Shown here piece by piece: positions 25,838 through 35,379 of a stretch of DNA of 64,000 nt (its first letter is position 1; each line of letters begins with the position of its first letter). The notes below the pieces were generated by a model. It was not told the DNA's origin. It made no database searches and was given only the letters and a program-made list of their open reading frames with translations. This DNA comes from a bacterium (GTDB lineage Bacteria > Bacteroidota > Ignavibacteria > SZUA-365). Both the position numbers and the translations under genes were made by a program. The DNA lies in contig JAHLLD010000013.1 of NCBI GenBank assembly GCA_020444325.1, positions 85,649-149,648 on the forward strand. The letters run 5' to 3'.

Positions 25838-28615
25838 TTAACGAATACGAATCACTACGATAGTGATGTCATCGTTCTGTTCAGCCCCGTTGCGGTGCAG
25901 TTCGACTTCATGGATGAGCATGTCCTGCAGTTCCGCCGAAGTTTCACAGCGTGCCTGCTGCACAATTTGAATCACGCGGTCTTCCCCGAACTCATGCTTC
26001 TCCGCGTCCATCGCTTCCGTCAATCCATCGGAATAAAGCAGAAGCAGTCCATCCTCCCGCAGCGGGAATGTCTTTTCTTCCAGGGCCCGCTCGAACACCT
26101 CGCCGGGTTCGAGACCGAGACCCATCCCGTCCGATCCGAGGAAGCGCATTTCCCCATTGAGATCCACAAGGGGCTGCGTATGACCCGCACGGCACACGGT
26201 CACAGTCCCTGCATCGAGGTCGAAAAGGGCGAGGATCATCGTTATGAAGGAATTGCGTTCCATGCCTTCGTAAATGAGACGGTTGACGCTGCTGAGAATT
26301 GAGCGTGGCGTGTCGTACTGCTGCGCGGCAAAGCGGATCATTCCCTGCACTTTCGCCATGTACAGCGCAGCGGAAACACCCTTGCCGGACACGTCGCCGA
26401 CGGTAACGAGAAGCCTGTTGTTCGGCAGCTCGATATAGTCGTAATAATCGCCGCCCACAGTCATGGCGGGAATGGAGATTCCAGCGATATCGAGGCGATC
26501 AATCGGGGGATTGGTTTTCGGCAGCAGTCCCTGTTGTATGCGCTGTGCGATCTTGAGCTGCTCGGCAATTTTCTGCTTATCGATTTCAGAGCGATGCAGA
26601 CGTGCATTCTCGATTGCGATGGCCGCCTGGCTGGCGACGGTCGAGAGCAAGTCCATATCCTCCTGTGAATACACGCTTCCGCTCATCTTGGGTCCCACAT
26701 TGATCGCACCGATCATGCGGTCCTGCAGGAACATGGGCACCATCAGAATAATGCCTGACGCTTCGAGTTTCTGTCTGTCGACCTCGCTCGTGATGCGTTC
26801 ATCTTCATCGAGATGGGCAACGGAAAACGGAGCCCGCGTTTTCTTGAGCAGCTGCAGAATACCGCCTTCCTGCGCCGAAAACTCCACGAACTCTTCAGGG
26901 ATGTTTTTACTCAGCACATTGCATCCGTTGTCGCCGTCACAGAGTCCGACCGACACTTTCTCGACATGCATGGTGGATGCAATCCGGTTGACCACGCTGC
27001 TCAGAATCTGCTCGAGATTGATCTGCCTCGGCAGTTCATTGCTGAATTCGAGCAGTGCCTTCTGGTAATTGTAACGCTCCCTGTAAAAAAGCCTGTCGAT
27101 GCCAAGCTGCACTCGCTGTTTGAGAGGATCGAACAACAATGCGATGGCGATGAAGGCAACCAGGGTAAGCAGCTGATTGTCCGTTTCCCCCAGCACATTA
27201 CCGAGCAGGCTTCCCAGACCGAACACGACGCCGAGATAGATCGCAGCGATCGCCGCCGTGATCAGACCGTACATGAGGCTGCGCTTGACGATCACCGTAA
27301 AGTCCATCAGTCTGTATTTGATGATGGAGTACCCGAATGCCGGCGGAATGCCGATGACCAGCAAAGCGGGAATCAGCAGATACGGTTGCAGAAAGATGGC
27401 GAATCGGTACGTCGTCGTGAGGATGAGGATATACAGGAACGCTGCGATACCGATGAAAACGGACTGCAGGATGGGACGCAGCTGAACGCGACGATCGGGT
27501 TCGACCTTCCGGTAATAGCTGTGGATGAACAGTCCAAGTCCCGTCAGGAAGAATGCATACGGCAGGATTTCCGCCACCGCCACAAGTTCCTTCCCGAGGA
27601 CCAACCCCAGATCTCGCTGAAAATAAAACGCGAGGGAATACAGACTGGCAAGTGCCGTCGTTCCGTAGAGAACGGGCATCAGCCACCGGCGCTGTGTGAT
27701 GGCGCGACGAACGGGGAAGAACAGGAAGAAGCTGATAAAGGTCGGTGGGGCCAGGGCCCGTGCCAGCAGGTTGATCGATCCCATGGTGCGTACTTTCCAC
27801 AGCGGGTCGTAGTAGTCACTGATGGCCAGCGTCGACATGCCGAAGAAGAACATGGCGAATATGCCAAACCTGGCAAATTTTCGCTGAATGCTTCCCTGGG
27901 GACGCGCCATGACCACGAGATATCCCACGAGCAGAAAACCGAGTCCGAGCAGAAACTGCGCGAGGTAAGGATAGTTGAAAGTTTTCCGCACACTGACGTT
28001 GAATGTGCGCAGCTGACCGTCGCGATCGACCAGGAACCTGGCGGTGGATCCCGCTTCGTGCATGTTCAGGTAATACTGCGGTCCCCTCGGATTATTGACA
28101 CTCACGCCGTCGATACGGAGCAGCACGTCGCCATCTTTCACCCCGGCACGATCCGTGACGCCGTCCTGCACAATGTCGGTGATGACCATGGTTTCAAAAA
28201 TGCGATCACGCAGCAGAACGCCAAGGGTGTCTTCACCCTCGTGGCGCGTCAGCAGAATCTGCCTGCTGCGGTGGTCACGTTCAATGCCCAGCTGCACGCT
28301 GTCGCTGCGTGGCGACGCATCGAGAATGGGACGAATATCGGTGGTGCGGGACACCGGGACGCCATTGACGGAGGTGATAATGTCACCAGGTTCGAGTCCG
28401 CCCCTGTCTGCAGCTCCCCCTTCAGAAAGGTGATATACGTGAATACGTGTGGTGTCGGAGTACAGCTGCTGCCACTTGCACTGATCATTGCTCGGTACAC
28501 GCCACACCATGATGTGCATGAAATTGTACGATGTCACCGCGAGCACCAGCATCGCGAACACCGTATACATCAGGCGGATCCAACTCGTTGATATGCCATT
28601 GAGGGTATTGCGCAT
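25838..28615 (-). CDS. PDZ-membrane-GAF-PP2C (SpoIIE) phosphatase
   Basis: The 925-residue protein has one N-terminal span (about 14-36), two PDZ domains (AADRGGLEPGDIITSVNG near 70 and VTDRAGVKDGDVLLRIDG near 155), about eight further spans (225-490), a GAF domain (about 520-670) and a C-terminal PP2C/SpoIIE phosphatase with GGDYYDY, GDVSGKGVSAAL, DGLTEAMD and NDDITIVVI. Such phosphatases control partner-switching regulators (anti-sigma/antagonist pairs). The PDZ domains are probably periplasmic and could sense envelope peptides. No partner gene lies next to it. Confidence 0.88.
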   Translation of the reverse strand: MRNTLNGISTSWIRLMYTVFAMLVLAVTSYNFMHIMVWRVPSNDQCKWQQLYSDTTRIHVYHLSEGGAADRGGLEPGDIITSVNGVPVSRTTDIRPILDASPRSDSVQLGIERDHRSRQILLTRHEGEDTLGVLLRDRIFETMVITDIVQDGVTDRAGVKDGDVLLRIDGVSVNNPRGPQYYLNMHEAGSTARFLVDRDGQLRTFNVSVRKTFNYPYLAQFLLGLGFLLVGYLVVMARPQGSIQRKFARFGIFAMFFFGMSTLAISDYYDPLWKVRTMGSINLLARALAPPTFISFFLFFPVRRAITQRRWLMPVLYGTTALASLYSLAFYFQRDLGLVLGKELVAVAEILPYAFFLTGLGLFIHSYYRKVEPDRRVQLRPILQSVFIGIAAFLYILILTTTYRFAIFLQPYLLIPALLVIGIPPAFGYSIIKYRLMDFTVIVKRSLMYGLITAAIAAIYLGVVFGLGSLLGNVLGETDNQLLTLVAFIAIALLFDPLKQRVQLGIDRLFYRERYNYQKALLEFSNELPRQINLEQILSSVVNRIASTMHVEKVSVGLCDGDNGCNVLSKNIPEEFVEFSAQEGGILQLLKKTRAPFSVAHLDEDERITSEVDRQKLEASGIILMVPMFLQDRMIGAINVGPKMSGSVYSQEDMDLLSTVASQAAIAIENARLHRSEIDKQKIAEQLKIAQRIQQGLLPKTNPPIDRLDIAGISIPAMTVGGDYYDYIELPNNRLLVTVGDVSGKGVSAALYMAKVQGMIRFAAQQYDTPRSILSSVNRLIYEGMERNSFITMILALFDLDAGTVTVCRAGHTQPLVDLNGEMRFLGSDGMGLGLEPGEVFERALEEKTFPLREDGLLLLYSDGLTEAMDAEKHEFGEDRVIQIVQQARCETSAELQDMLIHEVELHRNGAEQNDDITIVVIRIR

Positions 28616-28952
28616 ACGTCGGCAGCGATGGTTCAGCAGTGAGACAAGAAATCTTTATAGCGATGCCTGAAAGTACGATGCAGAACGCATTATTAAAATC
28701 TGGAAATTCATCCCTTCTCCGTCGGGATGGTCCTGCACGCAATCCAGGATTGAAATGATGACCTGTACTTTTCAACCTACGTGGAAAACCTCCCACAGTT
28801 GCATTCCAAGGCAGGGAAATACGCCTGCCACGATGAGGGATGTCCCCTGTGTCTGCACCCTGTCCTGCTGCAAAGCGCGTGGCTGAAATATTTGCCATTT
28901 TGCGGTCTATTCCGCAGATTATTTTCCATCCCTTCAACCAGGAGGCGTCTGC
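28616..28952. other. Divergent intergenic region
   Basis: This 337-base region lies between the PP2C gene (minus) and the symporter gene (plus) and should hold promoters for both. There is a small hairpin (TGCGG-N6-CCGCA at about 28901-28916), but no strong sigma-70 element, riboswitch or gene could be identified. Confidence 0.4.
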
Positions 28953-30557
28953 ATGGCCTCAACGCTCGCGTTCCCCGATCTGCTGATCGTCGTGTGCTAC
29001 ATTCTTCTCGTCATCGGCATCGGCGTGTACTTCACGCGGAGGGGAACGACGCGGGTCGACTATTTCCTCGCCGGAAGAAATATCGGCTGGCTGGCGATCG
29101 GCGCATCCCTTTTCGCGACGAATATTTCGAGTGAGCATTTGCTGGGACTCGCGGGAACGGGGTCCAAATCCGGTCTTGCCGTGGGACATTTTGAATGGCT
29201 GGCCTGCCTGATCGTGCTGTTGCTCGGCTGGGTATTCACGCCATTCTATCTCAAGTCGGGCGTGTTCACCATGCCCGAGTTCCTCGAGCGGCGATACGGA
29301 AAAAGTGCCCGGTGGTATCTGAGCGTCATTTCCATCGTTGCGTATGTACTGACAAAAATTTCCATTTCCCTCTACGCGGGCGGAATCCTCTTGAACGCCG
29401 TGGTGGGATGGGACATGTACACCTCCGCTGTCGTGATCGTGCTTATCACCGGCATCTATACCGTGCTCGGCGGACTCAGCGCCGTGATCTATACTGATCT
29501 CGTGCAAATGTTCATTCTCATCTTCGGGTCTGTTGCGTTGACAGTGATTGGACTCGATCGTGCCGGGGGCTGGGATGCCGTGGTGGCTGCGACGCCCCCG
29601 GATTTCTGGCATATGTTCAAGCCCATGAGCGATCCGGATTTTCCATGGACCGGCATCGTTTTCGGCGCCCCGATACTGGGGATCTGGTACTGGTGCACGG
29701 ATCAGTATATCGTGCAGCGCGTGCTCAGCGCCCGCAATCTCGATCATGCGCAGGCGGGTACGGTTTTCGCCGGTTTCCTGAAAATCCTCCCCGTATTCAT
29801 CCTCGTGCTGCCCGGCGTGGTGGGGTACGCACTCTCGGGCGGTGAAGTCACGGGCGATGCGAGCTTTGCCTGGATGATCACCACACTGCTTCCGGAGGGA
29901 CTCCGCGGATTGGTCGTGGCAGGACTGCTGGCTGCGCTCATGTCGTCGCTCAGCGCAATGTTCAACTCCACGTCCACCCTCTTCACCATGGATATCTATC
30001 AGAAGCTGCGTCCCGACGCAGGCGAGAAGAAAACCGTTCGCGTGGGACGGCTGGTCACGGTCGCGATGGTAGTGCTCGGACTACTGTGGATTCCGTTTAT
30101 TGGTTTGCTGAGCGATGAGCGTATGTACGTGTATCTGCAGAGCGTCCAGGGCTACATTTCTCCACCCATCGCCGCGGTTTTCCTCTTCGGCATTTTCTGG
30201 CGGCGCGTGAACGCGAAAGGCGCCATGGCTTCCCTGCTGACAGGACTGTTTCTCGGTGCATTCCGCTTCATACTTGAAATCGCGCACAAACTCGATCCAT
30301 TTCACAACCCGGTGCTAGTGACCATGGCGACGGTGAATTTTCTTCATGTCGCAATTTTCCTGTTTATTGTCTGCTCGCTCGTCCTCGTGGGCGTCTCACT
30401 CGCAACAGCCGCCCCCGACCGCAGCCGGCTGGTTAATCTCACATTTTCGGAAACACCCCGGGAGGCAAGCCGCAGCAGCGCCATGCGTCGCGTCAATATC
30501 GCGATGTCCACAGTGCTCGTCATCCTCCTCCTGCTGCTCTGGTGGCAGTTCCGCTAA
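28953..30557 (+). CDS. Sodium:solute symporter (SGLT-type)
   Basis: The 534-residue membrane protein belongs to the SSS family: the N-terminal YFLAGRNIGWLAIGASLFATNISSEHLLGLAGTG region carries the family's sugar/Na+ site, and about 13 spans follow, with LSAMFNSTSTLFTMDIY in the middle. It imports a sugar or related solute with sodium. AGGAGG lies upstream of the ATG. The GH31 glucosidase gene follows by 17 bases, so uptake of a glucosidase product, most likely glucose, is a reasonable guess. Confidence 0.9.
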   Translation: MASTLAFPDLLIVVCYILLVIGIGVYFTRRGTTRVDYFLAGRNIGWLAIGASLFATNISSEHLLGLAGTGSKSGLAVGHFEWLACLIVLLLGWVFTPFYLKSGVFTMPEFLERRYGKSARWYLSVISIVAYVLTKISISLYAGGILLNAVVGWDMYTSAVVIVLITGIYTVLGGLSAVIYTDLVQMFILIFGSVALTVIGLDRAGGWDAVVAATPPDFWHMFKPMSDPDFPWTGIVFGAPILGIWYWCTDQYIVQRVLSARNLDHAQAGTVFAGFLKILPVFILVLPGVVGYALSGGEVTGDASFAWMITTLLPEGLRGLVVAGLLAALMSSLSAMFNSTSTLFTMDIYQKLRPDAGEKKTVRVGRLVTVAMVVLGLLWIPFIGLLSDERMYVYLQSVQGYISPPIAAVFLFGIFWRRVNAKGAMASLLTGLFLGAFRFILEIAHKLDPFHNPVLVTMATVNFLHVAIFLFIVCSLVLVGVSLATAAPDRSRLVNLTFSETPREASRSSAMRRVNIAMSTVLVILLLLLWWQFR

Positions 30558-30574
30558 ACCCCCGCAAGAGAATT

Positions 30575-33022
30575 ATGAAACAGCGCATCACGTTCACACT
30601 TCTGCTCCTGCTCCTCGTTGCCCCCTTCACCCGGGCCGATCGCTACACTTTCCTCGGTTCGTACACCTCCCATTCGACGACGGACCGCACACTTACCGTG
30701 CAGGCGACCAACAATGTACTCAAACTCACCCTTGTCGACAGCGCTATCGTTCGGGTGCAGGTCGGCAGGGACGGTGTCATACAGGATATCCCGAGCTACG
30801 CGGTGGTGGCCGGCGAAAACCCGCTTCTGCGCTGGGACATTGAGGACCATCCGGGCGACCTGACACTGCGTTTTCCCGGCGGCAGCATCGTCCTCGAGAA
30901 ATTCCCCGTCCGCCTCATACTGCGCGATACGCGCGACAGCGTGCTGATCGAGGACGCCCCCGCGTTCGGTCACGCATGGGACGGGAAAGAGGTGCAGGTC
31001 TGGAAACGGCTGCACGATGACGAAAGATTCTATGGGCTGGGAGAAAAGACCGGGGGACTCAACAAACGCGGGAGCAACTGGACGATGTGGAATTCCGACG
31101 TGCCCGGATACGGGGAAGCGCAGGATCCCCTGTACGTCTCTGTTCCGTTTTTCATCGGTGTGCGTGATGTCGGTGCATACGGCGTCTTTTTCGACAACAG
31201 CTATCGCAGCACGTTCAACCTCGGCGCGGCCAGCGACCGGGTGTTTTCCTTCGGTGCAGAAGACGGCGAGATGAATTACTACCTGTTCAGCGGCCCCGCC
31301 CTGCCGGATGTGGTCAGACAATACACGCATCTGACCGGTCGTATCCCGCTGCCCCCGATGTGGGCATTCGGGAATCAGCAGTCGCGGTGGAGTTACTATC
31401 CCGAATTTGAAGTGCGGGATATTGCGCAGAATTTCAGAAACCGGAAACTCCCCTGCGATGTCATATATCTCGACATCCGCTACATGGATCGTTTCAAGGT
31501 GTTCACATGGGACAGCAGTGGTTTCGCGGACCCCGCCGCATTGCTCGCGGACCTCGAGGATGATGGTTTCAAGATCGTCCCCATCATCGATCCCGGTGTA
31601 AAAATCGAAGCGGGTTACGAGGTCTATGAGGAGGGGGTACGCAACGGATATTTTGCACGCTACCCGGATGGACAGCTGTACAGCGGCGAGGTGTGGCCCG
31701 GCTGGTGTCATTTCCCCGATTTCACAAGCAGTACCGTACGCAGCTGGTGGGGCGCGCATTATGCGGACATGGCGGCGATGGGTGTGGACGGCTTCTGGAA
31801 CGACATGAATGAACCGGCGGTCTGGGGCCGGGAATTTCCTCTGCTCGTCGAGTTCGACGACGAAGGACGGGAATCCACGATCAAGAAAATCCACAATGTT
31901 TACGGTCTGCTCATGGCCAGAGCTTCGTATGAAGGCCTCCTTGCAGCACGGGCCGATACGCGACCATTTATCCTTACCCGCGCCGGCTTTGCGGGGTCGC
32001 AGCGATATGCGGCGGTGTGGACAGGCGACAATCGCGCACGTTGGGAAGATCTGCGCCTTGCGTTGCGCATGTGCCAGGGACTCGGACTTTCCGGCATGGC
32101 GTTCTGCGGCCCGGATATCGGCGGCTTCATCGGGCATCCCACGCCGGAACTCTACGTACGCTGGATGCAGGCGGCGGTATTCACGCCGTTCATGCGCACA
32201 CACAGTCACCTGGACACGCCGGATCAATCTCCGTGGTCGTTTGGAGAATGGTCCGAAGATATCGCACGGCATTACCTGAATCTGCGCTACGAAATGCTCC
32301 CGTACATGTACTCTGAATTCCACCGTGCTTCGCAGGACGGCACGCCGTTCATGCGCCCGCTGTTCTATGATTTCCCGAAGGACGCCGCATGCTACAGCAG
32401 TGCGTGGGAGCACAGCTTCATGGCCGGACCTTCCCTGCTCGTCGCCCCCGTGGTGGAGGCGGGAGCGCAGTCACGTGAGGTCTATCTGCCCCCCGGCAGA
32501 TGGATCGATGCGTGGACAGGCGAAAGTCATGAGGGAGGACAGAGCATCCTGGTGAAAGCCCCCATGGAGCGCCTCCCGTATTTCTACCGGGCAGGTGCCA
32601 TCATTCCGCGACGCAATGTGCAGCAGTATACCGGCGAATCCCCGATGACGGAGCTGATCCTCGATATCGTCCCGAAGGATCAGGCGCGGTACACGCTCTA
32701 TCTCGACAGGGGTGACGGTTTCGGCCACCTGCAGGGTGAATTTGATGAGATTCACTTTTCCCTTTACAATGACGGACTTTCCTGGGTGATCCGCACCGAG
32801 AGCAGTCCGGGCCGATATGCTGCAGCGATTAAAAGCATCCGCTTTCGCATTCTCGGTTCCTCGACCATGCCGCGCGGCGTGGCAATCAACGACGAAGCGC
32901 TGCTGTTTGAAAACGAAGAGGAGCGCGAACAGGCACATGTGCTGCAGGATGTCGGTGCGCACCGTTTCGAAATCAGCCTGCCCTTCCGAACCGGCAGCCA
33001 GGTCTATCGATTTGAGTACTGA
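30575..33022 (+). CDS. GH31 alpha-glucosidase, exported
   Basis: The 815-residue enzyme has a signal peptide (MKQRITFTLLLLLLVAPFTRA) and the GH31 catalytic motifs: the nucleophile in GFWNDMNEPAVW, the acid/base aspartate in WTGDNRARWEDL, and the GPDIGGF loop. It hydrolyses terminal alpha-glucosidic or related bonds, probably in the periplasm. The start at 30575 is used rather than an in-frame upstream one inside the symporter gene. Together with the symporter it forms a small alpha-glucan or maltose-type use unit. Confidence 0.93.
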   Translation: MKQRITFTLLLLLLVAPFTRADRYTFLGSYTSHSTTDRTLTVQATNNVLKLTLVDSAIVRVQVGRDGVIQDIPSYAVVAGENPLLRWDIEDHPGDLTLRFPGGSIVLEKFPVRLILRDTRDSVLIEDAPAFGHAWDGKEVQVWKRLHDDERFYGLGEKTGGLNKRGSNWTMWNSDVPGYGEAQDPLYVSVPFFIGVRDVGAYGVFFDNSYRSTFNLGAASDRVFSFGAEDGEMNYYLFSGPALPDVVRQYTHLTGRIPLPPMWAFGNQQSRWSYYPEFEVRDIAQNFRNRKLPCDVIYLDIRYMDRFKVFTWDSSGFADPAALLADLEDDGFKIVPIIDPGVKIEAGYEVYEEGVRNGYFARYPDGQLYSGEVWPGWCHFPDFTSSTVRSWWGAHYADMAAMGVDGFWNDMNEPAVWGREFPLLVEFDDEGRESTIKKIHNVYGLLMARASYEGLLAARADTRPFILTRAGFAGSQRYAAVWTGDNRARWEDLRLALRMCQGLGLSGMAFCGPDIGGFIGHPTPELYVRWMQAAVFTPFMRTHSHLDTPDQSPWSFGEWSEDIARHYLNLRYEMLPYMYSEFHRASQDGTPFMRPLFYDFPKDAACYSSAWEHSFMAGPSLLVAPVVEAGAQSREVYLPPGRWIDAWTGESHEGGQSILVKAPMERLPYFYRAGAIIPRRNVQQYTGESPMTELILDIVPKDQARYTLYLDRGDGFGHLQGEFDEIHFSLYNDGLSWVIRTESSPGRYAAAIKSIRFRILGSSTMPRGVAINDEALLFENEEEREQAHVLQDVGAHRFEISLPFRTGSQVYRFEY

Positions 33023-33038
33023 GGAATGCGATTGATCT

Positions 33039-33073
33039 GGTGAGCGCGAAGACACCAAGACGCGAAGACACGG
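33039..33073 (+). repeat. Short direct repeat of GCGAAGACAC units
   Basis: GCGAAGACACCA is followed by the related GCGAAGACACGG within 35 bases, joined by AGAC. It lies in the 113-base gap between the GH31 and porin genes. I see no gene or terminator in it. Confidence 0.4.
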
Positions 33074-33135
33074 AGGGGCGTTCATAAAGAGGAGGAATCG
33101 AGGGGAATGCGTCAAGAATTTGAGATGGATTCTTT

Positions 33136-34215
33136 ATGTTTACTGCACGCAACAATCCAGCACCTGCACAGGCGATGATGATGACAAGCCCCGTTTCACT
33201 TACGACATGGACAGCAAGGGTCCTCAGGGCCGTATTCTTCAGTGCCCTGCTGCCTGCGCTGCTGCAGGCACAGGACGTGGAGTTCAGCGGATTCGGCGCA
33301 ACCGGCGTGCGGATATATGACAGGAACCCCGTCGCGGAATTCAATCAGGATTATTTCTACGAAGGGAAACTCCAGGCCGATATTTCGCTTTCCAAGGACA
33401 TTGAAGCCCAGTTGGACTTTCGAGGGAAATCCGATGAGCGCGAAGTGGTACTGCGTGAGTTCTCCGTCAAATTCGAGTATTTCAGATACGCACGCGTCAA
33501 GATTGGCAACGTGAAGAAACCCTACAGTATTGAGGGGCTGGCTGATCGCGATGAATATATCCCTGTATTCGACAGCTATATCCATCGGCGTAACGAGCAG
33601 CTGGGCTATGCGGGCCGAAATGTCGGACTGCTGGTTTATTACAATTACAAAGACAAACGTCCCGAATTTCCATTCTCCTACGCTGCCGGCGTGTTCCGCA
33701 ACAACTCCTACGTGACCAGCGCCTATGCCAGGGGAAGCTGGCACAGCAACGCGTTCATCGCATCACTTGGTTATGCCCTGCTCTCGCGCTCGGGTGACGA
33801 CGCCATCACCACGCATGGTTTCTCGGCTGATGCCGGGCTTGTCGGGAAATGGGCGGAGTCAAGACTCGAATTGTTCTACGCGCAGGATCCGGAAGAAGGA
33901 ATCCGCCGCAGACTGATGAATCAGGATCCTTCGGTCAATACCATGGGACTCCGTTCCCTCTCCGCATTGCGTTTCGACATCGACGGTGATGTGGTTGAGA
34001 TGCTTGAACCGCATCTGATGGTTACCTGGTACGCACCGGATGCGGAAACGACGGAATACCATACCCTCGAAATTCTGCTCGGTATCAATGTATTCCTTGA
34101 CGACGATGTGCGCCTGCGACTCGCTGCAGACGGCCTGCTGACCAAGGACAGGTATTCCGACAGCTACAGCACCCACGGTTCCGTGTTCGCAACTGAAGTG
34201 TTCGTGCGTTTCTGA
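33136..34215 (+). CDS. Porin-like outer-membrane beta-barrel (OprP/phosphate-porin-like)
   Basis: The 359-residue product has a signal peptide ending in LLPALLQAQ and then an outer-membrane barrel with alternating aromatic strands: DFRGKSDEREVVLREFSVKF, RYARVKIGNVKKPYSIEG and GRNVGLLVYYNY. The pattern resembles the OprO/OprP porin family, which lets phosphate or polyphosphate through, but specificity cannot be judged by eye. The start could be ATG at 33136 or an internal ATG at 33175. The stop codon shares a base with the CotH start (TGATG at 34213-34217). Confidence 0.75.
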   Translation: MFTARNNPAPAQAMMMTSPVSLTTWTARVLRAVFFSALLPALLQAQDVEFSGFGATGVRIYDRNPVAEFNQDYFYEGKLQADISLSKDIEAQLDFRGKSDEREVVLREFSVKFEYFRYARVKIGNVKKPYSIEGLADRDEYIPVFDSYIHRRNEQLGYAGRNVGLLVYYNYKDKRPEFPFSYAAGVFRNNSYVTSAYARGSWHSNAFIASLGYALLSRSGDDAITTHGFSADAGLVGKWAESRLELFYAQDPEEGIRRRLMNQDPSVNTMGLRSLSALRFDIDGDVVEMLEPHLMVTWYAPDAETTEYHTLEILLGINVFLDDDVRLRLAADGLLTKDRYSDSYSTHGSVFATEVFVRF

Positions 34216-35372
34216 TGCGCAGGCTGAAGATCATAGCGAGTGCGTTACTCACGGCGAGCGTTGTCCTGTTGCTTGCATCGTGCGATACAGTCAACGACAG
34301 CAATCCCGCCTCCGCGATCACCGACATTCCGGTGCTGGATGCATATATCCCTCCGGATCGGTACGCCGAGCTCCTCAGCAACCGCTGGAGCGACGAAGAG
34401 GCGGCAATCGATATTTTCGTGGGGAGTACGCAGTACCGTGGCAGCGTCGAACCGCAGGGAGCCGGATCCCGCTATCACAGCCGCTGGTCGTTCAAACTTG
34501 AGCTCGATGACGACAGTCCGCTTCTTTCCGGCCTGCGCACCAGCAATCTCAGCGCACAGACTTTTGATCGGAGCCGCCTGCGCACCATGCTCGCCACAGA
34601 GGTGTTTGCCGCCATGGGGTTCCCTGTGTTCGCATTCCATCCCGTCTACCTGAAAATCAATGGACAGAACCTCGGGCTTTACCTTCAGATCGAACGATTC
34701 GAGCATCCCTGGTTTGACAAGCATGGAGTGCCTGTATACGAACTGATCAAAACGGGCTTCGGGGCGCGCTTCACGTACGATGGCGGCCTGCATCTCGCGC
34801 AGTTCTTCCGTAAGGAAATCCCCGACGACGACAACCTGAACTCCTTCGGCGATTTTATTCACGCTCTCGACAAAGCCGATCCCGATCATATTTTCGAGGA
34901 TGTCGGTCCATGGCTCGATATCCCACAGTATCTCCGGTATCACGCCGCAGCCTCCGTTCTCAACCATGTCGACGGCTTCACGAACAATCTCTATTTCTAC
35001 CGCGCCGCACCTGGCGCCCCCTACAGCGTCATTCCATGGGATTTCGACAAAATCATGTACGAGGAGCACGAAGTCGGACTGATCGGTGAAAACGACATCA
35101 TCAGGAAGCTTCTGCAGAACGATTCCTGCGTCACACTTTATAAAGACGCGATTCGCCATGTCATAGACAGTGTCGTCGTGCCGGAAAAACTGTTTCCACA
35201 ACTCGATGCCTTTGCAGCCCGCATTGCATCTGCCTACACCCTCGATCCGAAGCTCGGACAGGTGGGGGTTTCCCTTGACCATGAATCCAATCGGCTTCGT
35301 GCGTATCTTATAAGTAGATGCAATTATTTTCGCGCGAATCTCGACGCGATCACTCGCCTTCCCCGAAAGTAG
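34215..35372 (+). CDS. CotH-family kinase lipoprotein
   Basis: The 385-residue product has a lipoprotein signal with lipobox LASC. The CotH kinase-like fold is seen in GSVEPQGAGSRYHSRWSFKLEL (N-lobe), LGLYLQIERFEHPW and the catalytic IPWDFDKIM (DFD). CotH was first described in spore coats but secreted and lipoprotein forms occur in many Gram-negative bacteria; kinase activity towards a protein or glycan is known for some. It is translationally coupled to the porin and followed by two PAP2 phosphatases. Confidence 0.85.
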   Translation: MRRLKIIASALLTASVVLLLASCDTVNDSNPASAITDIPVLDAYIPPDRYAELLSNRWSDEEAAIDIFVGSTQYRGSVEPQGAGSRYHSRWSFKLELDDDSPLLSGLRTSNLSAQTFDRSRLRTMLATEVFAAMGFPVFAFHPVYLKINGQNLGLYLQIERFEHPWFDKHGVPVYELIKTGFGARFTYDGGLHLAQFFRKEIPDDDNLNSFGDFIHALDKADPDHIFEDVGPWLDIPQYLRYHAAASVLNHVDGFTNNLYFYRAAPGAPYSVIPWDFDKIMYEEHEVGLIGENDIIRKLLQNDSCVTLYKDAIRHVIDSVVVPEKLFPQLDAFAARIASAYTLDPKLGQVGVSLDHESNRLRAYLISRCNYFRANLDAITRLPRK

Positions 35373-35379
35373 TACGAAC

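Noticed and set aside
26813..28591. A 592-codon open frame on the plus strand opposite the PP2C gene
   Set aside because: The product is rich in His, Gln, Asp and Arg, typical of antisense frames here, and the minus-strand protein has clear domains.
30554..32413. A 619-codon open frame on the minus strand opposite the GH31 gene
   Set aside because: Antisense shadow; GH31 catalytic motifs are in the plus frame.
33023..33135. A short coding gene in the gap between GH31 and the porin
   Set aside because: No open frame with a start signal; the gap holds only a repeat and likely leader sequence.
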